Assembly: GCA_034359265.1 (NCBI GenBank)
Contig: CP136891.1
Location: 50,522,001-50,586,000 of the forward strand
DNA from: Canna indica
Lineage: Eukaryota > Streptophyta > Magnoliopsida > Zingiberales > Cannaceae
DNA: 64,000 nt
Direction of reading: 5' to 3'
In this document: positions 23,722 through 34,288 of the stretch, piece after piece
How the letters are laid out: each line of letters starts with the position of its first letter
How positions within the stretch are numbered: position 1 is the stretch's first letter
Translations under genes and position numbers: made by a program
The notes under the pieces: model-generated
The model's input: only the letters and a program-made list of their open reading frames with translations
Told to the model about the DNA's origin: nothing
The model's database searches: none

Positions 23722-24011
23722 GAGGCAATAGTTTGATGTAGCTTCATCGTCATGTTTAGAAGAGGCTTCACTTGATTGAGATGTGGAGGAAGAAGCACAC
23801 TTCTTTTAGGATTTCTTCTTCAAGAGTGGACAATTCTTCTTCTTGTGTCCTTCTCTTGGCAAAGAAAGCACCTAAGTTTTCTTTTTCGATTCTTGCTTGG
23901 CTTCTTTGGCTAAAAGTGCTTTGGGCATCAAAACCGAGGTTAGTACTAGGGGGATGACCATTGTCATCACCACCATCAACAAAAGTATTAAGTTCTTTGA
24001 TTTTAGCATAG

Positions 24012-24314
24012 TCATAACATATTTAATGTTGCCCAAATATCAAAAGCGGAAGAACAATGCATAATATTTTCAAGAATTTCATTTGAAAATGAGCAATATA
24101 GGAGATGCGTTGTTTTAGCATTCAATTCAAATAATCTAACTTGTTCTTGAGTCCAATTATTTATATCATTGGTGGGCTCAACATATTCATTTTTTAGCAT
24201 GCACAATAGATCTAAACTTTGTGTTTTAAGAAAAGTATACATCCTACTTTTCCAAACACCAAAATTTTTCTCATCAAACCTAGGTGGTGCAAATGCTATA
24301 CTCTCTAGAGCCAT
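24012..24314 (-). pseudogene. gag: SIRE-type gag N-terminus
   Basis: It starts MALESIAFAPPRFDEKNF and continues GVWKSRMYTFLKTQ and NNWTQEQVRLFELNAK, the UBN2-type gag fold. It lies just downstream of the LTR and its primer-like site, so the start is well placed. After about 100 codons (AFDIWATL) more than 100 codons are missing before the zinc-knuckle remnant near 23850. The sequence differs from SIRE1 gag, so it comes from a related but distinct subfamily. Confidence 0.8.
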
Positions 24315-24367
24315 TTTTGGATCGAGACAAGGTGTAGAAGAGATGGTGAAGTTTCAAGCTACGGACC

Positions 24368-24380
24368 CGCTCGGATACCA
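24368..24380 (-). other. Primer-binding site of the inverted SIRE fragment
   Basis: On the minus strand TTGGTATCCGAGC follows the LTR end. It is an initiator-Met-type site with one changed base. Confidence 0.75.
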
Positions 24381-24382
24381 AT

Positions 24383-25920
24383 TGTTGGCGAAATGGCAAC
24401 ACTAGAGGGGGGGGTGAATAGTGTGTTTACTAAATTAATTAGCCTAAATTCCAGTTTTAATCATTTTCTTAAATTGTTTAGGCAATTTACGATTGAATAA
24501 TTAGATGCGGTAGTGATAAATGATAAAGCAATAAATACACACAAGTTATCAATGCAAACACGATAATTTATAGTGGTTCGGCCCCAATGCCTACTCCACT
24601 ACCTAAGTACCCCGCTTAGGATTTTCAAACTAGTTTAACAAGATTAAATCGGTTTCCCTTACAACGAGGACTTTGCACCGGAAAGTCTCCGCTCTCCAAC
24701 CGAAGGCACTTCGACACCCGAAAGTATCCCGCCTTCCTACCGAGAGCACTTTCCCACCTCAACCTAAGGGACAAATCACTTAATCTTAGCAAACTACGTT
24801 TAATTACATCGGTGGATTTAAACCTCAAACACGAAGGCTACCACCCAATTTCAAGACCTAACAATCCTAGGTCTTCACACACACAAACCCAAATTAAACA
24901 GTGTTCAAATAACAACAAAAATTACAATGAAAAGAGCTTAGAGAGTAAATCAAGATTAACTACTCTTTTCCAAGCCTTGTAGCCTGCAACTCACCAATAA
25001 ATGTGCTTTGAGTCGAACCCGAGTTGAGGAGCAGTTGGCGCTTGAAGAAGAACTCGACAAAAGAAGAGAGCGCGCTGCAATCGATCTTTGGAAGGCTTAA
25101 ATACCTTCTTAAATGCTCAATAAAATTTGTAAGATTAAGGGAAGAAGATGTAAAAATGATTAGATGAGGTATATTTATACCCTCACCAAGAAACGGCAGC
25201 TCAATGGATAGAAAACTATCCGTTGCAGTCGCTCGATCGATTGGTCAGTCGACCGACCGATCGACTGCTCAAAGCGACCGATGCCTCTTCTCTCTGTGCG
25301 GTCGATTGACGGGTCGACCGCCCAGACGCAAACGGGTGATCCTACATTTGGTCGACGCATCAGTCGACCGACTCATGGAGCCTCGGTCATGCGACTATGC
25401 GATCCTTAATTCGGTCGACCGATGAGCATTCTGCTCATTTTAGGCCTCCGTCGATCGACTGACCGATTGATCGAAGTAGCCACTATCGGTTTTCGGCAGT
25501 GTTCGGTTGACCGACTGGTCGACCAAAATGGCTACTGCCATTTTCTTACCCTATTCGGTCGACTGCCCGATCGATCAAACTTAGGCTGAATTGATTTTCA
25601 GTCTTTTTTCTTCCGTGCTTCATTTTCGGGTTCCGGCTTTCAACGAGCATCATCTTGGAGAGCTTTCCATGTGATCTTTGAGCTCGTCCAATACGACTTT
25701 GGTGCACATGTTGATCATCGAGAAATTTCACGACGAACCCGAGCACGACGATCAATGTCCTTCCGATTTATCAATTTTTCTGATTTTTCCGATCGAGGAC
25801 ATCGAACGCTAATTGATATGGAACCTGAAAGCTTTCTCAATGAAATATTAGTTCCATGTTTGTTATCATCAAAATTGAGATTAAGAGATTAAGACCAAGG
25901 TTGAAAACCTAAAGCCAATA
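24383..25920 (-). repeat. 5' LTR of the inverted SIRE fragment
   Basis: About 1538 bp. On the minus strand it starts TATTGGCTTTAGG (TG changed to TA) and ends CGCCAACA. It includes TTTTGATGATAACAAACATG, also found near the start of the SIRE1 LTR. A palindrome cluster (25220-25575) lies upstream of TATAAATA (25179-25172). It shares its U5 end with the solo LTR at 57450-58543. Confidence 0.8.
25172..25179 (-). promoter_or_regulatory. TATA box of the inverted SIRE LTR
   Basis: TATAAATA on the minus strand, just downstream of the palindrome cluster. It points toward the SIRE1 5' LTR promoter, so the two are convergent. Confidence 0.6.
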
Positions 25921-27639
25921 GCACCTCCATCCTCAACTCTACCTCAAGTTGAAGAAGAAGAAGAAGCTCTACCACCTCTCCCTAAAGGATATCGATTGGT
26001 AAAGGATCATCCAATGGACCAAGTCATTGAAGAACCTTCAACGGGAGTGATAACGCGTTCTAAACTCAAGAATGTGTGTCAATATGTAGCTTTTGTATCT
26101 CAAGTAGAGCCTAAGAACATTAAGGAAGCAATAGAAGATGAGTTTTGAGTACTAGCTATGCAAGAAGAACTCAACTAATTTGCTAGAAATGATGCATGGG
26201 ACTTAGTGCTTAGACCTAGTGAACAAACTATAATTGGAACTAAATGGGTATTTAGAAATAAGCTAGATGAAGAAGGATTAGTTATTAGAAAGAAAGCTAG
26301 GTTAGTGGCACAAGGGTACAATCAACAAGAAGGGATAGATGATAATGAAACATATGCTCCCATAGCTAGATTAGAAGCAATTAGAATGCTTTTGGCATAT
26401 GCTAGCTTTAAGGGTTTTCAACTTTTTCAAATGGATGTAAAAAGTGCATTTTTAAATAATTTCATTAATGAAGAAGTCTATGTAGAACAACCCCCCGGAT
26501 TTGAACGTTTTGAGTTTCCAAACCATGTTTTTAAACATAAAAAAGCATTATATGATTTAAAACAAGCCCCTAGGGCTTGGTATGAAAGACTTTCAATCTT
26601 TTTAATTGAACAAGGTTTTAATGTTGGAAAAGCTAATGTTTCACTTTTCATTAAGCATCATGAAAATGATATGTTATTAGTTCAAATTTATGTTGATGAC
26701 ATAATTTTTGGTGCTACTAATGAAATGTTGTGTAAGTGGTTTGCTAAATGTATGCAAGATGAGTTTGAGATGAGCATGATGGGAGAGCTCTCCTTCATGC
26801 TTGGTCTTCAAATCAAGCAAACCAACAAAGGAATCTTCATCAATCAAGCCAAGTACACAAAGGAGCTCATCAAAAGGTTTGGGATGAATGAAGCCAAGAT
26901 AGCTTCTACACCTATGAGTGCATCCATCAAGCTTGACAAAGATGAAGAGGGCATTAAAGTTGACGAAAAATGATATCGAGGTATGATTGGTAATCTTCTT
27001 TACTTAACCGCAAGTATACCCGATATCATGTTTAGTGTATGTGTATGTGCTAGGTTTCAATTCTGCCCTAAAATGTATCATTTAAGTGCGGTAAAACACA
27101 TATTGAGATATTTAAAGGGCACGGTTGACTTAGGACTATGGTATTCATGTCACACATCATTTGATTTAATCAATTTTTTGGATGCGGATTTTACCGGGTG
27201 TAAAGTAGATAGAAAAAGCACTAGTGGGTGTTGTCAATTCTTAGGAGCGAGTCCCGTTTCTTGGTTCTCAAAGAAACAGAACTCAGTTGCGCTTTCAACT
27301 ACCGAAGCAGAATACATCGCTGCGGCTAGTTGTTGTGTACAAGTCCTTTGGAAGAAACAAATCCTTTTAGACTATGGGCTTGAGTATTCTTGCATACCTA
27401 TTCATTGTGATAATACTAGTGCAATAAATCTAACAAAGAATCCCATTTTACACTCAAGAACTAAACATATTGACTTGAGACATCATTTTCTTAGAGATAA
27501 TGTGACTAAGGGAAATATATCGGTAGAATTTGTATCCACCGATAAACAACTTGCCGATATATTTACAAAACCCTTGGTTGAAGAAAGCTTTACAACCTTA
27601 AGGATACAATTAAAAATTTGTGTCTTTCCTAGTAATTAA
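25921..27639 (+). pseudogene. pol: SIRE1 reverse transcriptase and RNase H, three stops
   Basis: One frame runs throughout with stops near 26146, 26176 and 26974. The start (EEPSTGVITRSKLKN) is the linker before the copia reverse transcriptase. 26206-26973 carries GTKWVFRNKLDEEG, ARLVAQGYNQQEGIDDNETY, MDVKSAFLN and the catalytic YVDD at 26689-26700. 26983-27639 carries RNase H: MIGNLLYLTASIPDIM, DADFTG, RKSTSG, STTEAEYIA, HCDNTSAI and DIFTKPL. All key residues seem present; only the stops break it. Protease and integrase, which should precede it, are absent. Confidence 0.88.
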
Positions 27640-28222
27640 AATGTATATTTTTTTTAAAACTTGCATTCTATAAAGTATCATCACACTTATGTATTGCTCT
27701 GTAGTGGGGCTTTGCGACTTATTGATGTTTGCCTTCTATAGGCTTACGTGAATAGGAAGGACTATAGTGATAGATGATACTTGGTTTTATGGCTTTCTTG
27801 GTTTTTATGATGAAACTCATTAATTGTACCTTAATTCTTACCCTTTTTGATTGATGTTAAAAGGGGGAGAAAAAGTAAGGTCACACTTGATTTTTACGAT
27901 GCATATAGTTAGGATGAGTTATATAGTTAGGGGGAGATAAAAATAATATGCACATTGATAGGGGGAGCATAGGTTGAAGTTATAAGTATTTGAATATGCA
28001 CATTGATAGGGGGAGCATAGGTTGAAGTTATAAGTATTTGAATATGCACATTGATAGGGGGAGCATAGGTTGAGTTAAGTAGTTGGATGCATATGCTAAG
28101 TTACATAGTTGAATGCATATACTAAGTTACATATCTTGAATGCCCAAACTCATGAATGCCTTAACTCAAACTCACAAACACTTATACTTTCTGAAAAATT
28201 TCATGTTATGTTTGTCATCATC
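27640..28222 (+). other. 3' non-coding region of SIRE1
   Basis: About 580 bp between RNase H and the polypurine tract. It contains the 48-bp tandem repeat. An early part (27840-27870) has another purine run, AAAAGGGGGAGAAAAAG. Confidence 0.7.
27941..28075 (+). repeat. 48-bp tandem repeat with polypurine motif in SIRE1
   Basis: GCACATTGATAGGGGGAGCA starts at 27950, 27998 and 28046, so the period is 48 bp and there are nearly three units. Each carries GATAGGGGGAG, similar to the true polypurine tract. Confidence 0.9.
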
Positions 28223-28235
28223 AAAAAGGGGGAGA
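28223..28235 (+). other. Polypurine tract of SIRE1
   Basis: AAAAAGGGGGAGA one base before the 3' LTR. Confidence 0.9.
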
Positions 28236-28236
28236 T

Positions 28237-29583
28237 TGTTGGCTTAAGGGTCTCTCTTAAGCCTCGATCTTTATTTTGATGATAACAAACATGTATTTAA
28301 TCCAAGTGTGAAGTTTTGAGTTCAGGTTGAGGTTACGATAAGCATGCCAAGTCCGTTCAAATGAGATGAAAGAAAAGATCGTCAAAGAAACGGAAGAAGA
28401 AAACATCAAAGAAAGGCCCGAGCATAAATCAAATAGATATCTTATAATATACCCCTAGGACGATTTTACCCCTAAAACAAGGCAGAATTCTGCTAAGCAG
28501 CCTATTCTGTCGACCGGTAGGTCGACCGAATGATGGTAAAAACTGGCAGTTGCCATTCGGTTGACCTATTGGTTGACCGAAGTTGGTGAAGGAATATGTG
28601 CAATGCTACGCCAGTCGACCGGTCGAAGCAGAAAATTGGCAGAATGCTCACCGATCGATCGATCGGTCGGTCGACCGGATTGAGGATCACAAGTCGCGCG
28701 ACCCTGGCTTCACTGATTCAGTCGATCGACTAGTCGACTAAATGTGGGATTGATAGTTTTACATCAGTCGGTCGACCAAGCTCTCTCATAAAGCCAGTGG
28801 TTGCATTGGCGGTCGATCAGTCAGTCGACCGACCGATCGATCGGCAAGCGACCGAACGGCTTCAACGACTATTTTTTCGCCCGTTGAACTTTCCGTTCGG
28901 GTGAGAGGTTATAAATACCTGACACCTAACTTCTTTAAACCTTCTTACAGAATTTATTGAGCAATCAAAGAAGTGTTTTAAGCCTTCACAAAGATTGAAC
29001 TACTACGCGCCCTCTACTTCAGTCGACAACTCCTTTTAAGCGCTACTTCCCTGCTGTCTTCAATCTTGCTGCATCTCAAAGAGTCATCCTCTCGCAAGTT
29101 GGAGCTTGAAGGCTTGGGAAAGGAGCATTGGTTCATTTTACATTCTTAAGCTCTTTCCTCTGTATTTGAAGATTATTGTAAACTTATTTTCCATTTGAGA
29201 TAGCTGCTAGGTGTGCTAGGAAACACTTAGGGAAAACTTTATAGGATTGTGTTTTGCCTAGGTGAATAGGATTGAGGTGTTCTCAGAGTGGTGAGAAAAG
29301 TGTCCTCATTGTATTCAAAGGGAAACACAAACTCTATAAAGTAGTGGTTAGAAATCCTTGGTGAGGAGCCAAGGTAGTGGAGTAGGCAGTTGGCCGAACC
29401 ACTATAATTACCCTTGTTTGCATTGCTTACTTGCTTTTGTCATTGCTATTAATATTTGATCACATCTCTTGCTAAGAACCACTTGCACCTAAGTGAAGAT
29501 AAAATTGAGCAAAAAGAAAAGAATTAAAAAAAAGGGACAGACACTATTCAACCCCCCCTTCTAGTGTCAGATTTCACACAACA
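28237..29583 (+). repeat. 3' LTR of SIRE1
   Basis: 1347 bp from TGTTGGCTTAAGGG to CACACAACA. It is followed by the CTCAT duplication. It has a TATA box at 28910-28917 and the palindrome cluster at 28505-28850. Confidence 0.95.
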
Positions 29584-30528
29584 CTCATTTTAACCACCAA
29601 TTCCAAACATAAGCTTACAAAATAACCACAAACTCTCACTTGGATATTTCATCGAACACCTTGTGGGCACCCTTACCCCACCCTTGGCCGAGCACCCATA
29701 GGGTTGCCCTAGGGTTTCCGAGCCCCGTAGGGGAGGGTTTAGGGGCACACAAAAGAACGTCGAGAATTTGAGAAATCATCGAAAAACAAATCAAGATTTC
29801 CATAGCCTTCAAGATTGGCTTCAAGAACTCGAAGAAACCCGATGAGGAGGGGTAAAACCACTCACCTAAATTGAAATGATGAATAGAAGAGATATCTTGG
29901 ATGACAGCCCTCGAATCCGGCTTCAAAAGATGGTGGCTCGACTCAAAAGAGGGGACAAGAGGGGTGGCGGCACACTGCAAGCCGCCGGCTTGGAGAGAGG
30001 GAGAGAGAGGGGCTGGCTTAGCTGGCTCCTCTCGGCTCAGCTCCAAAGGGGAGGAAGAAGGAGATGGGAGAAGCTCGACGGCTGGCTGGCTTGTGGGCAG
30101 CGGCTTGCGAGAGAGAGAGAGAAAGGGGTCAGCTGGCAAGCTCCTGCGGCTGCCCTCTCTCCTATTGCTTGGGTGGCTCTAAATAGGCAGCCACAAGCCA
30201 AGGGGAGGGGGGTTTTATACTCCCTCATCAATCCTAATCCCTCTAAACCCTTTATCCAACCCGCATCCGCCTCATGCCCAACCCAAACCCAAACCCGCTA
30301 ACTTAAATTAACTTAATTAATCATATTCTCCACATAACCATCCAAAACATAAACATTTAAATGAATTAATCTACACAAGCAAAAATTACATAACTCGTAA
30401 TTTTACTTAGTCGCGCTCGTAAGCTCGCACCAGACCATGAGTCGACTCAGCTCGACCTCGAACTAGTCCGCTAGGTTGGCAAACACAAACCATATGAGTA
30501 ATAAAATTAAAATATCTAGGATATTACA
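29584..30528 (-). repeat. 5' LTR of gypsy A1, outer part
   Basis: Resumes after SIRE1 (CTCAT duplicated) and ends at the A1 boundary. It carries the GC-rich leader zone, the TATA box (30219-30213) and the predicted splice donor (29875-29870). On the minus strand a 167-codon Ser/Pro/Leu-rich frame (30139-29636) starts just downstream of the TATA box; it has no known relative. Confidence 0.9.
29870..29877 (-). promoter_or_regulatory. Predicted splice donor in gypsy A1 5' LTR
   Basis: On the minus strand the sequence TTTAG|GTGAGTGG fits the plant 5' splice consensus. It recurs in the 3' LTR (12248), in A2 (39525), in B as TAG|GTGAGCGG (52912) and, weaker, in the solo LTR. Its acceptor would be at 17229. 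Confidence 0.45.
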
Positions 30529-30570
30529 TTAATATTTTATTTAATTGGTTTTTGATTTTTTCTGAATAAA
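30529..30570 (+). repeat. 3' LTR of element C, part 2 of 3
   Basis: A 42-bp scrap of C LTR (matching 4072-4115) that lies between gypsy A1 and element D. It starts with the second copy of TTAAT and ends with ATAAA, the duplication of D. Confidence 0.8.
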
Positions 30571-31649
30571 TATTAGGGGTTGACTCAAATTGGATCCGAA
30601 TCGAATCCAGTGAGTCTGATCGAACCCAAATTGGAGTTCATTTGATCGAGTTGTGATTCAAATCAAAAGGACAAAAGGCCGCTGCTCATTAGTTCGGGCC
30701 TGCAGGATTGAGTTCGGATCAGCCCAAGTATGTGGGCCGAGCCCACCTACTCAAAATGTCTCCATGTGTATTAGGCATGCGGCATGCCAACGTTCCAGCA
30801 GATTGGAAAAGGTGCGCATATGTCAACTCATTCAATAGGGTTAAATTTGACTAAGTTAAGGGAGACAGAGTTAAAGATAAAGAAGCTTTTTGCCTTCACT
30901 AATTTAAAGGCAACAATGGCATTACATTTTTTGAATATTTCATGTGTTGACTGATCAACGGTCAACACATGACACATTAAAAGCATCATTGGCGGCATGA
31001 CTTTTCCCTCTGCACGCGCATAAAAAACAAATAGAGATGCTACCGCCTCAATTGCAATGTTTTTGGTCCAAGTTGCCCAATTCCTTTGATCAAATTAATC
31101 ATACCAGCCGTGAGATTTAATCAGACGACTTTAGATTTAGTTCCATCCTAATTTTTCTCTTCGGATCGGTTCATCCCCTAGGATATAAATACGTGCTATT
31201 TTCTTGAGGACACAAATCATCCCACATCGAGAGGAAGATCATCCCCATATGAGAGTTTCTGATATCCACAAAATTAAGAGTGCCTCTACGATCCTTTTTC
31301 AAGGAGTGCCCCTTCTCAATTTTCGACATACAACAACAAGAGTTCAGTTTCAAGGCAGATCCTGTAGAGATAATGCTTCTACTCCGTACCGATTTTAGGT
31401 TCAATTTATTTAAGATAGCTTTCTGTATTTTGAAGGGGATTTAGATTATTGTCGCTCTTATTGTAAGGTTCTTTTCTAGAATTAATAAAATATTCTTCTC
31501 TTCTCCCCATGGACGTAGGATTGGCACTCGCCGAGTCTGAATCACATTAACCCCCTTGTGTCTTTATTTTTTCATATTATTATTATCGGATTTGGTTTTT
31601 CGTTTCTCTCGTCGGGCTCAAGTTTTGTAGATTATGCAGGAAATTACCC
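30571..31649 (+). repeat. 5' LTR of element D
   Basis: About 1079 bp. It matches 33181-34288 but lacks the last dozen bases (AATTTCCTAACA) before the primer site. TATAAATA lies at 31184-31191. Confidence 0.85.
31184..31191 (+). promoter_or_regulatory. TATA box of element D 5' LTR
   Basis: TATAAATA, also present at 33806-33813 in the 3' LTR. Confidence 0.6.
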
Positions 31650-31650
31650 T

Positions 31651-31662
31651 TGGTATCAGAGC
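31651..31662 (+). other. Primer-binding site of element D
   Basis: TGGTATCAGAGC directly at the end of the 5' LTR, complementary to initiator-Met tRNA. Confidence 0.9.
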
Positions 31663-31689
31663 CTACTTCCCCAACCAAGACGAGCACTA

Positions 31690-32265
31690 AATTTGATATT
31701 GAGAAGTTAGATCGCAATGTCAACTATGCACTTTGGTCGATGAAAATGAAAGTGATCCTAGCTATGGAGAAGATACATGATGCTACCCTTGGTAAGGATA
31801 ATATGCAGGGACCGAGTTGGAGAAATAATACAAGAGCAAAAAGCAATTGCAGTTTTATACCTAAGCTTGTCAAATGAAACACTTCAAAAAATTGCATCCC
31901 AAAAGACAGCTAAAGGTATTTGGGACAAACTCGCATCCTTGTATGAAGATACAACTCTCACTGGTAAGATGACTTTGAAGCAAAAACTCCATTTCCTATG
32001 TATAGCAAAAGACACATCGGTCAAAGAGCATATCAATACTTTTCAGACAATCATCATGGACTTGGAGAAGATGGGTATCAAAATCGAAGGGGAATATAAG
32101 ATTTATTCCTTTTATGTTCATTTCCCTTATTCTTTTAAAATTTTTCATGAAACTATGCTTTTTGGAAAGAATACTATTACTCCAAAACAAGTGATCACTG
32201 CTCTTGTGTCTAAGGAGCTTATGGATACGCATTTTACAACAAATTCCTCTGGTGGAGGGAAATGA
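31690..32265 (+). pseudogene. gag: gag of element D, one frameshift
   Basis: The first frame (KFDIEKLDRNVNYALWSMKM to about 31810) gives the start of a UBN2-type gag. A second frame continues (QEQKAIAVLYLSLSNETLQK, KGIWDKLASLYED, LKQKLHFLCIAKD). A frame change near 31800-31820 separates the two. The sequence stops at 32265 after a Ser/Gly-rich stretch. The zinc knuckle lies beyond, at about 32314-32355, and reads YYCKKRGHIK with several ligands lost. This resembles copia gag of the Retrofit/Tork type, but the clade is not certain. Confidence 0.75.
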
Positions 32266-32385
32266 GAAGCTCTCTACTCTAATGAAACAGAAGGAGGTAA
32301 CAATTCAAATGTCACTTATTATTACTGCAAGAAACGAGGTCACATCAAGTTAGGAGCTTATGTAGATTTTGAGAAAGTAGAGGTA

Positions 32386-32943
32386 TTGGTCGTGACAGAT
32401 GGCACAAGCACTACTAAGACACGCCGTGGGCGACGGCAGTCTCGTCAGCGACAACACACCTCAGGTCAAAATTATTCTTCCTCTTCTTTTAATATGTCTG
32501 ATCATGCAAAATGCAATTCAGATCAACAGACGAACAAGTCAACCACCGGTAGCATTAATGAGTGGTTCTTGGACTCTGGGTGTTCCTATCACATGATTCA
32601 ACACCGGACAATCTTTGTGGATTATCGGCGCACCAATGGTGGAGTAGTTCGTGTTGGCAACAACGTAGCTTGCAAAGTTGTCAAATTTGGAACGGTAAAA
32701 TTAAAGTTGCTTGATGGCTCAACAAAGATCCTAGCAAATGTTCGCCATGTCTCGAATTAAGCTTAGAAGGAATCTAATGTCTCTTGGAGTTCTTGACACT
32801 AGGGGCTACACGACATCCTCTGCAGGAGAAGTCTTGGAGGTACACGATGGGACCACGACAGTACTGAAAGCTATTAGGACGTCGAACAATTTGTACAAGG
32901 TGGACGAATCCATCTTTCGTGAAATAGTCCAAATTTTGAGGTA
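32386..32943 (+). pseudogene. pol: Protease and pre-integrase start of element D
   Basis: 32386-32760 contains a basic stretch followed by INEWFLDSGCSYHM, the D-S-G active site of a copia retropepsin. Further on come VRVGNNVACKV and the ending ILANVRHVSN. A stop at 32758-32760 separates this from 32761-32943 (LRRNLMSLGVLDTRGY, SNNLYKV), the beginning of the pre-integrase region. Nothing of the zinc domain or catalytic core follows, so the copy ends here by deletion. Confidence 0.75.
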
Positions 32944-33180
32944 AAACACAGCAAAATCAGACACCGGATCAGGTTTAAATTTTACTTTCAGGGTAAGCCC
33001 TTCTCAGAGATACATAATGAAGGATGAGACTCAGAGGACTATGTGGATTTCTAAGTCCAAGCAGAAAGTTGATTTGACCCACTTCAGCATTGCTTCAACG
33101 TAAGCCCCGTACGGGCCTTGTGGGAGAGGAGGGCGATTTTTGAGGATTACATCGACCCCAATTTTCATCAAAGGAGAAAT
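32944..33180 (+). other. 3' non-coding region and polypurine tract of element D
   Basis: About 240 bp without coding similarity. The purine run AAAGGAGAAA (33170-33179) lies directly before the 3' LTR. Confidence 0.65.
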
Positions 33181-34288
33181 TATTATGGGCTGACTCAAAT
33201 TGGATCCGAAACGAATCCAACTAGTCCGACAGAATTCAAATTGGAGTTCATTTGATCGAGTTGTGATTAAAATCAAAAGGACAAAAGGCTGCTGCTCACC
33301 GAGCCCGGGCCTACGCGACTGGGTTCGGCCCAGCCTAAGTATATGGGCCGAGCCCACCTACTCAAAGATGTCTCCATGTGCGTTAGGCATGCCAACATTG
33401 CAGCAGATGGGAAAAGGTGCACATATGCCAACTCATTCAATATGATTAAATTTGACTAAGTCACGGAATATAGAGTTAAAGATAGAGAAGTTTTTTTGCC
33501 TTGCACTAATTTAAAGGCAGCCATAGTATTCCATTTTTCATTAAATATTTCATGGGTTGATTGGTCAACACATGACACATTGAAAGCATCATTGGCTGCA
33601 TGACTTTTTCCTCAGCACGCACATAAAAAACGCACGTAAAAAACAAATAGAGATGCTACCGCCTCAATTGCAATGTTTTCGGTCCAACTTGTCCGATTTC
33701 CATCCTCAATTGCAATGTAATCATCCCAGCCGTGTGATTTAATCGGACAATTTTAGATTTAGTTCCATCCTAATTTTTCTCTTCGGACCGACTCATTCCC
33801 TAAGGTATAAATACATGCTATTTTCCTGAGGATAAAAATCATCCCACATCGAGAGGAAGATCATCCACATACGAGAGTTTCAGATATTTAAAAAATTAAG
33901 AGTGTCTCTACGATCCTTTTTCAATGAGTGTCCCTTCTCAGTTTTCGATATACAACAGTAGATGTTCAATTTCAAGACAAATCTTGCAGAGATAATGCCT
34001 CTACTCCGTACTGCTTTCAGGTTCAATTTATTTAAGACTGTTTGTTATATTCTGAAGGGAATTTAGATTATTGCCGCTCTTATTGTAAGGTTCTTTTCTA
34101 GAATTAATAAAGTAGTCTCCTCTTCTCTCCGTGGACGTAGGATCGACACCCGGCCGAGTCCGAACCACGTTAACCCCCTTGTGTCTTTTTATTTTTCCGC
34201 ATTATGATTATCAGATTTGGTTTTCCGTTTCTCTCACCTGGTTCGAGTTTTGTAGATCCTGCAGGAAATTATCCCAAATTTCCTAACA
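33181..34288 (+). repeat. 3' LTR of element D
   Basis: 1108 bp from TATTATGGGCTGACTC to TTTCCTAACA, followed by ATAAA. Confidence 0.9.

Larger units (their letters stand above)
22861..25920 (-). mobile_element. Inverted SIRE-type fragment: 5' LTR plus gag
   Basis: On the minus strand: LTR (25920-24383), primer-like site, gag N-terminus (24314-24012), zinc-knuckle region (about 23880-23790), coiled coil (23721-23146) and a tail with repeated WVPK (about 22960-22880). No pol and no 3' LTR follow. It sits between the gag and pol of SIRE1. Right of the LTR the SIRE1 pol frame continues directly at 25921. Confidence 0.8.
19199..29583 (+). mobile_element. SIRE1: SIRE/Maximus-like copia element
   Basis: 10385 bp inserted into the A1 5' LTR, with identical duplications CTCAT at 19194-19198 and 29584-29588. 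Order: LTR, primer site, gag, unmatched spacer, an inverted foreign SIRE fragment, reverse transcriptase and RNase H, 3' non-coding region, polypurine tract, LTR. Protease and integrase are missing. Both LTRs have TGTTGG and CACAACA-type ends (TGTTGG...ATAACA and TGTTGG...ACAACA). Confidence 0.92.
10295..30528 (-). mobile_element. Gypsy element A1 (Del/Tekay-like chromovirus), minus strand
   Basis: A Ty3/gypsy element inserted in the 3' LTR of C. The duplications TTAAT at 10290-10294 and 30529-30533 are identical. On the minus strand the order is 5' LTR (30528 to 17439, split by SIRE1), primer site, gag remnant, protease, reverse transcriptase, RNase H, integrase with chromodomain-like tail, polypurine tract, 3' LTR. 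Without SIRE1 it is about 9.8 kb. The left LTR end reads TATCAC where TGTCAC is expected, a transition. Protein order places it in gypsy; the tail with WEHHSGQEATWE suggests the Tekay clade. Confidence 0.9.
30571..34288 (+). mobile_element. Element D: short non-autonomous copia element
   Basis: 3718 bp with identical duplications ATAAA at 30566-30570 and 34289-34293. It has two LTRs, primer site, gag, protease and the start of the pre-integrase region. Integrase, reverse transcriptase and RNase H are absent. Protein types and order indicate Ty1/copia. Both LTRs start TATTA where TGTTA is expected, and the 3' one ends CCTAACA. Confidence 0.9.
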
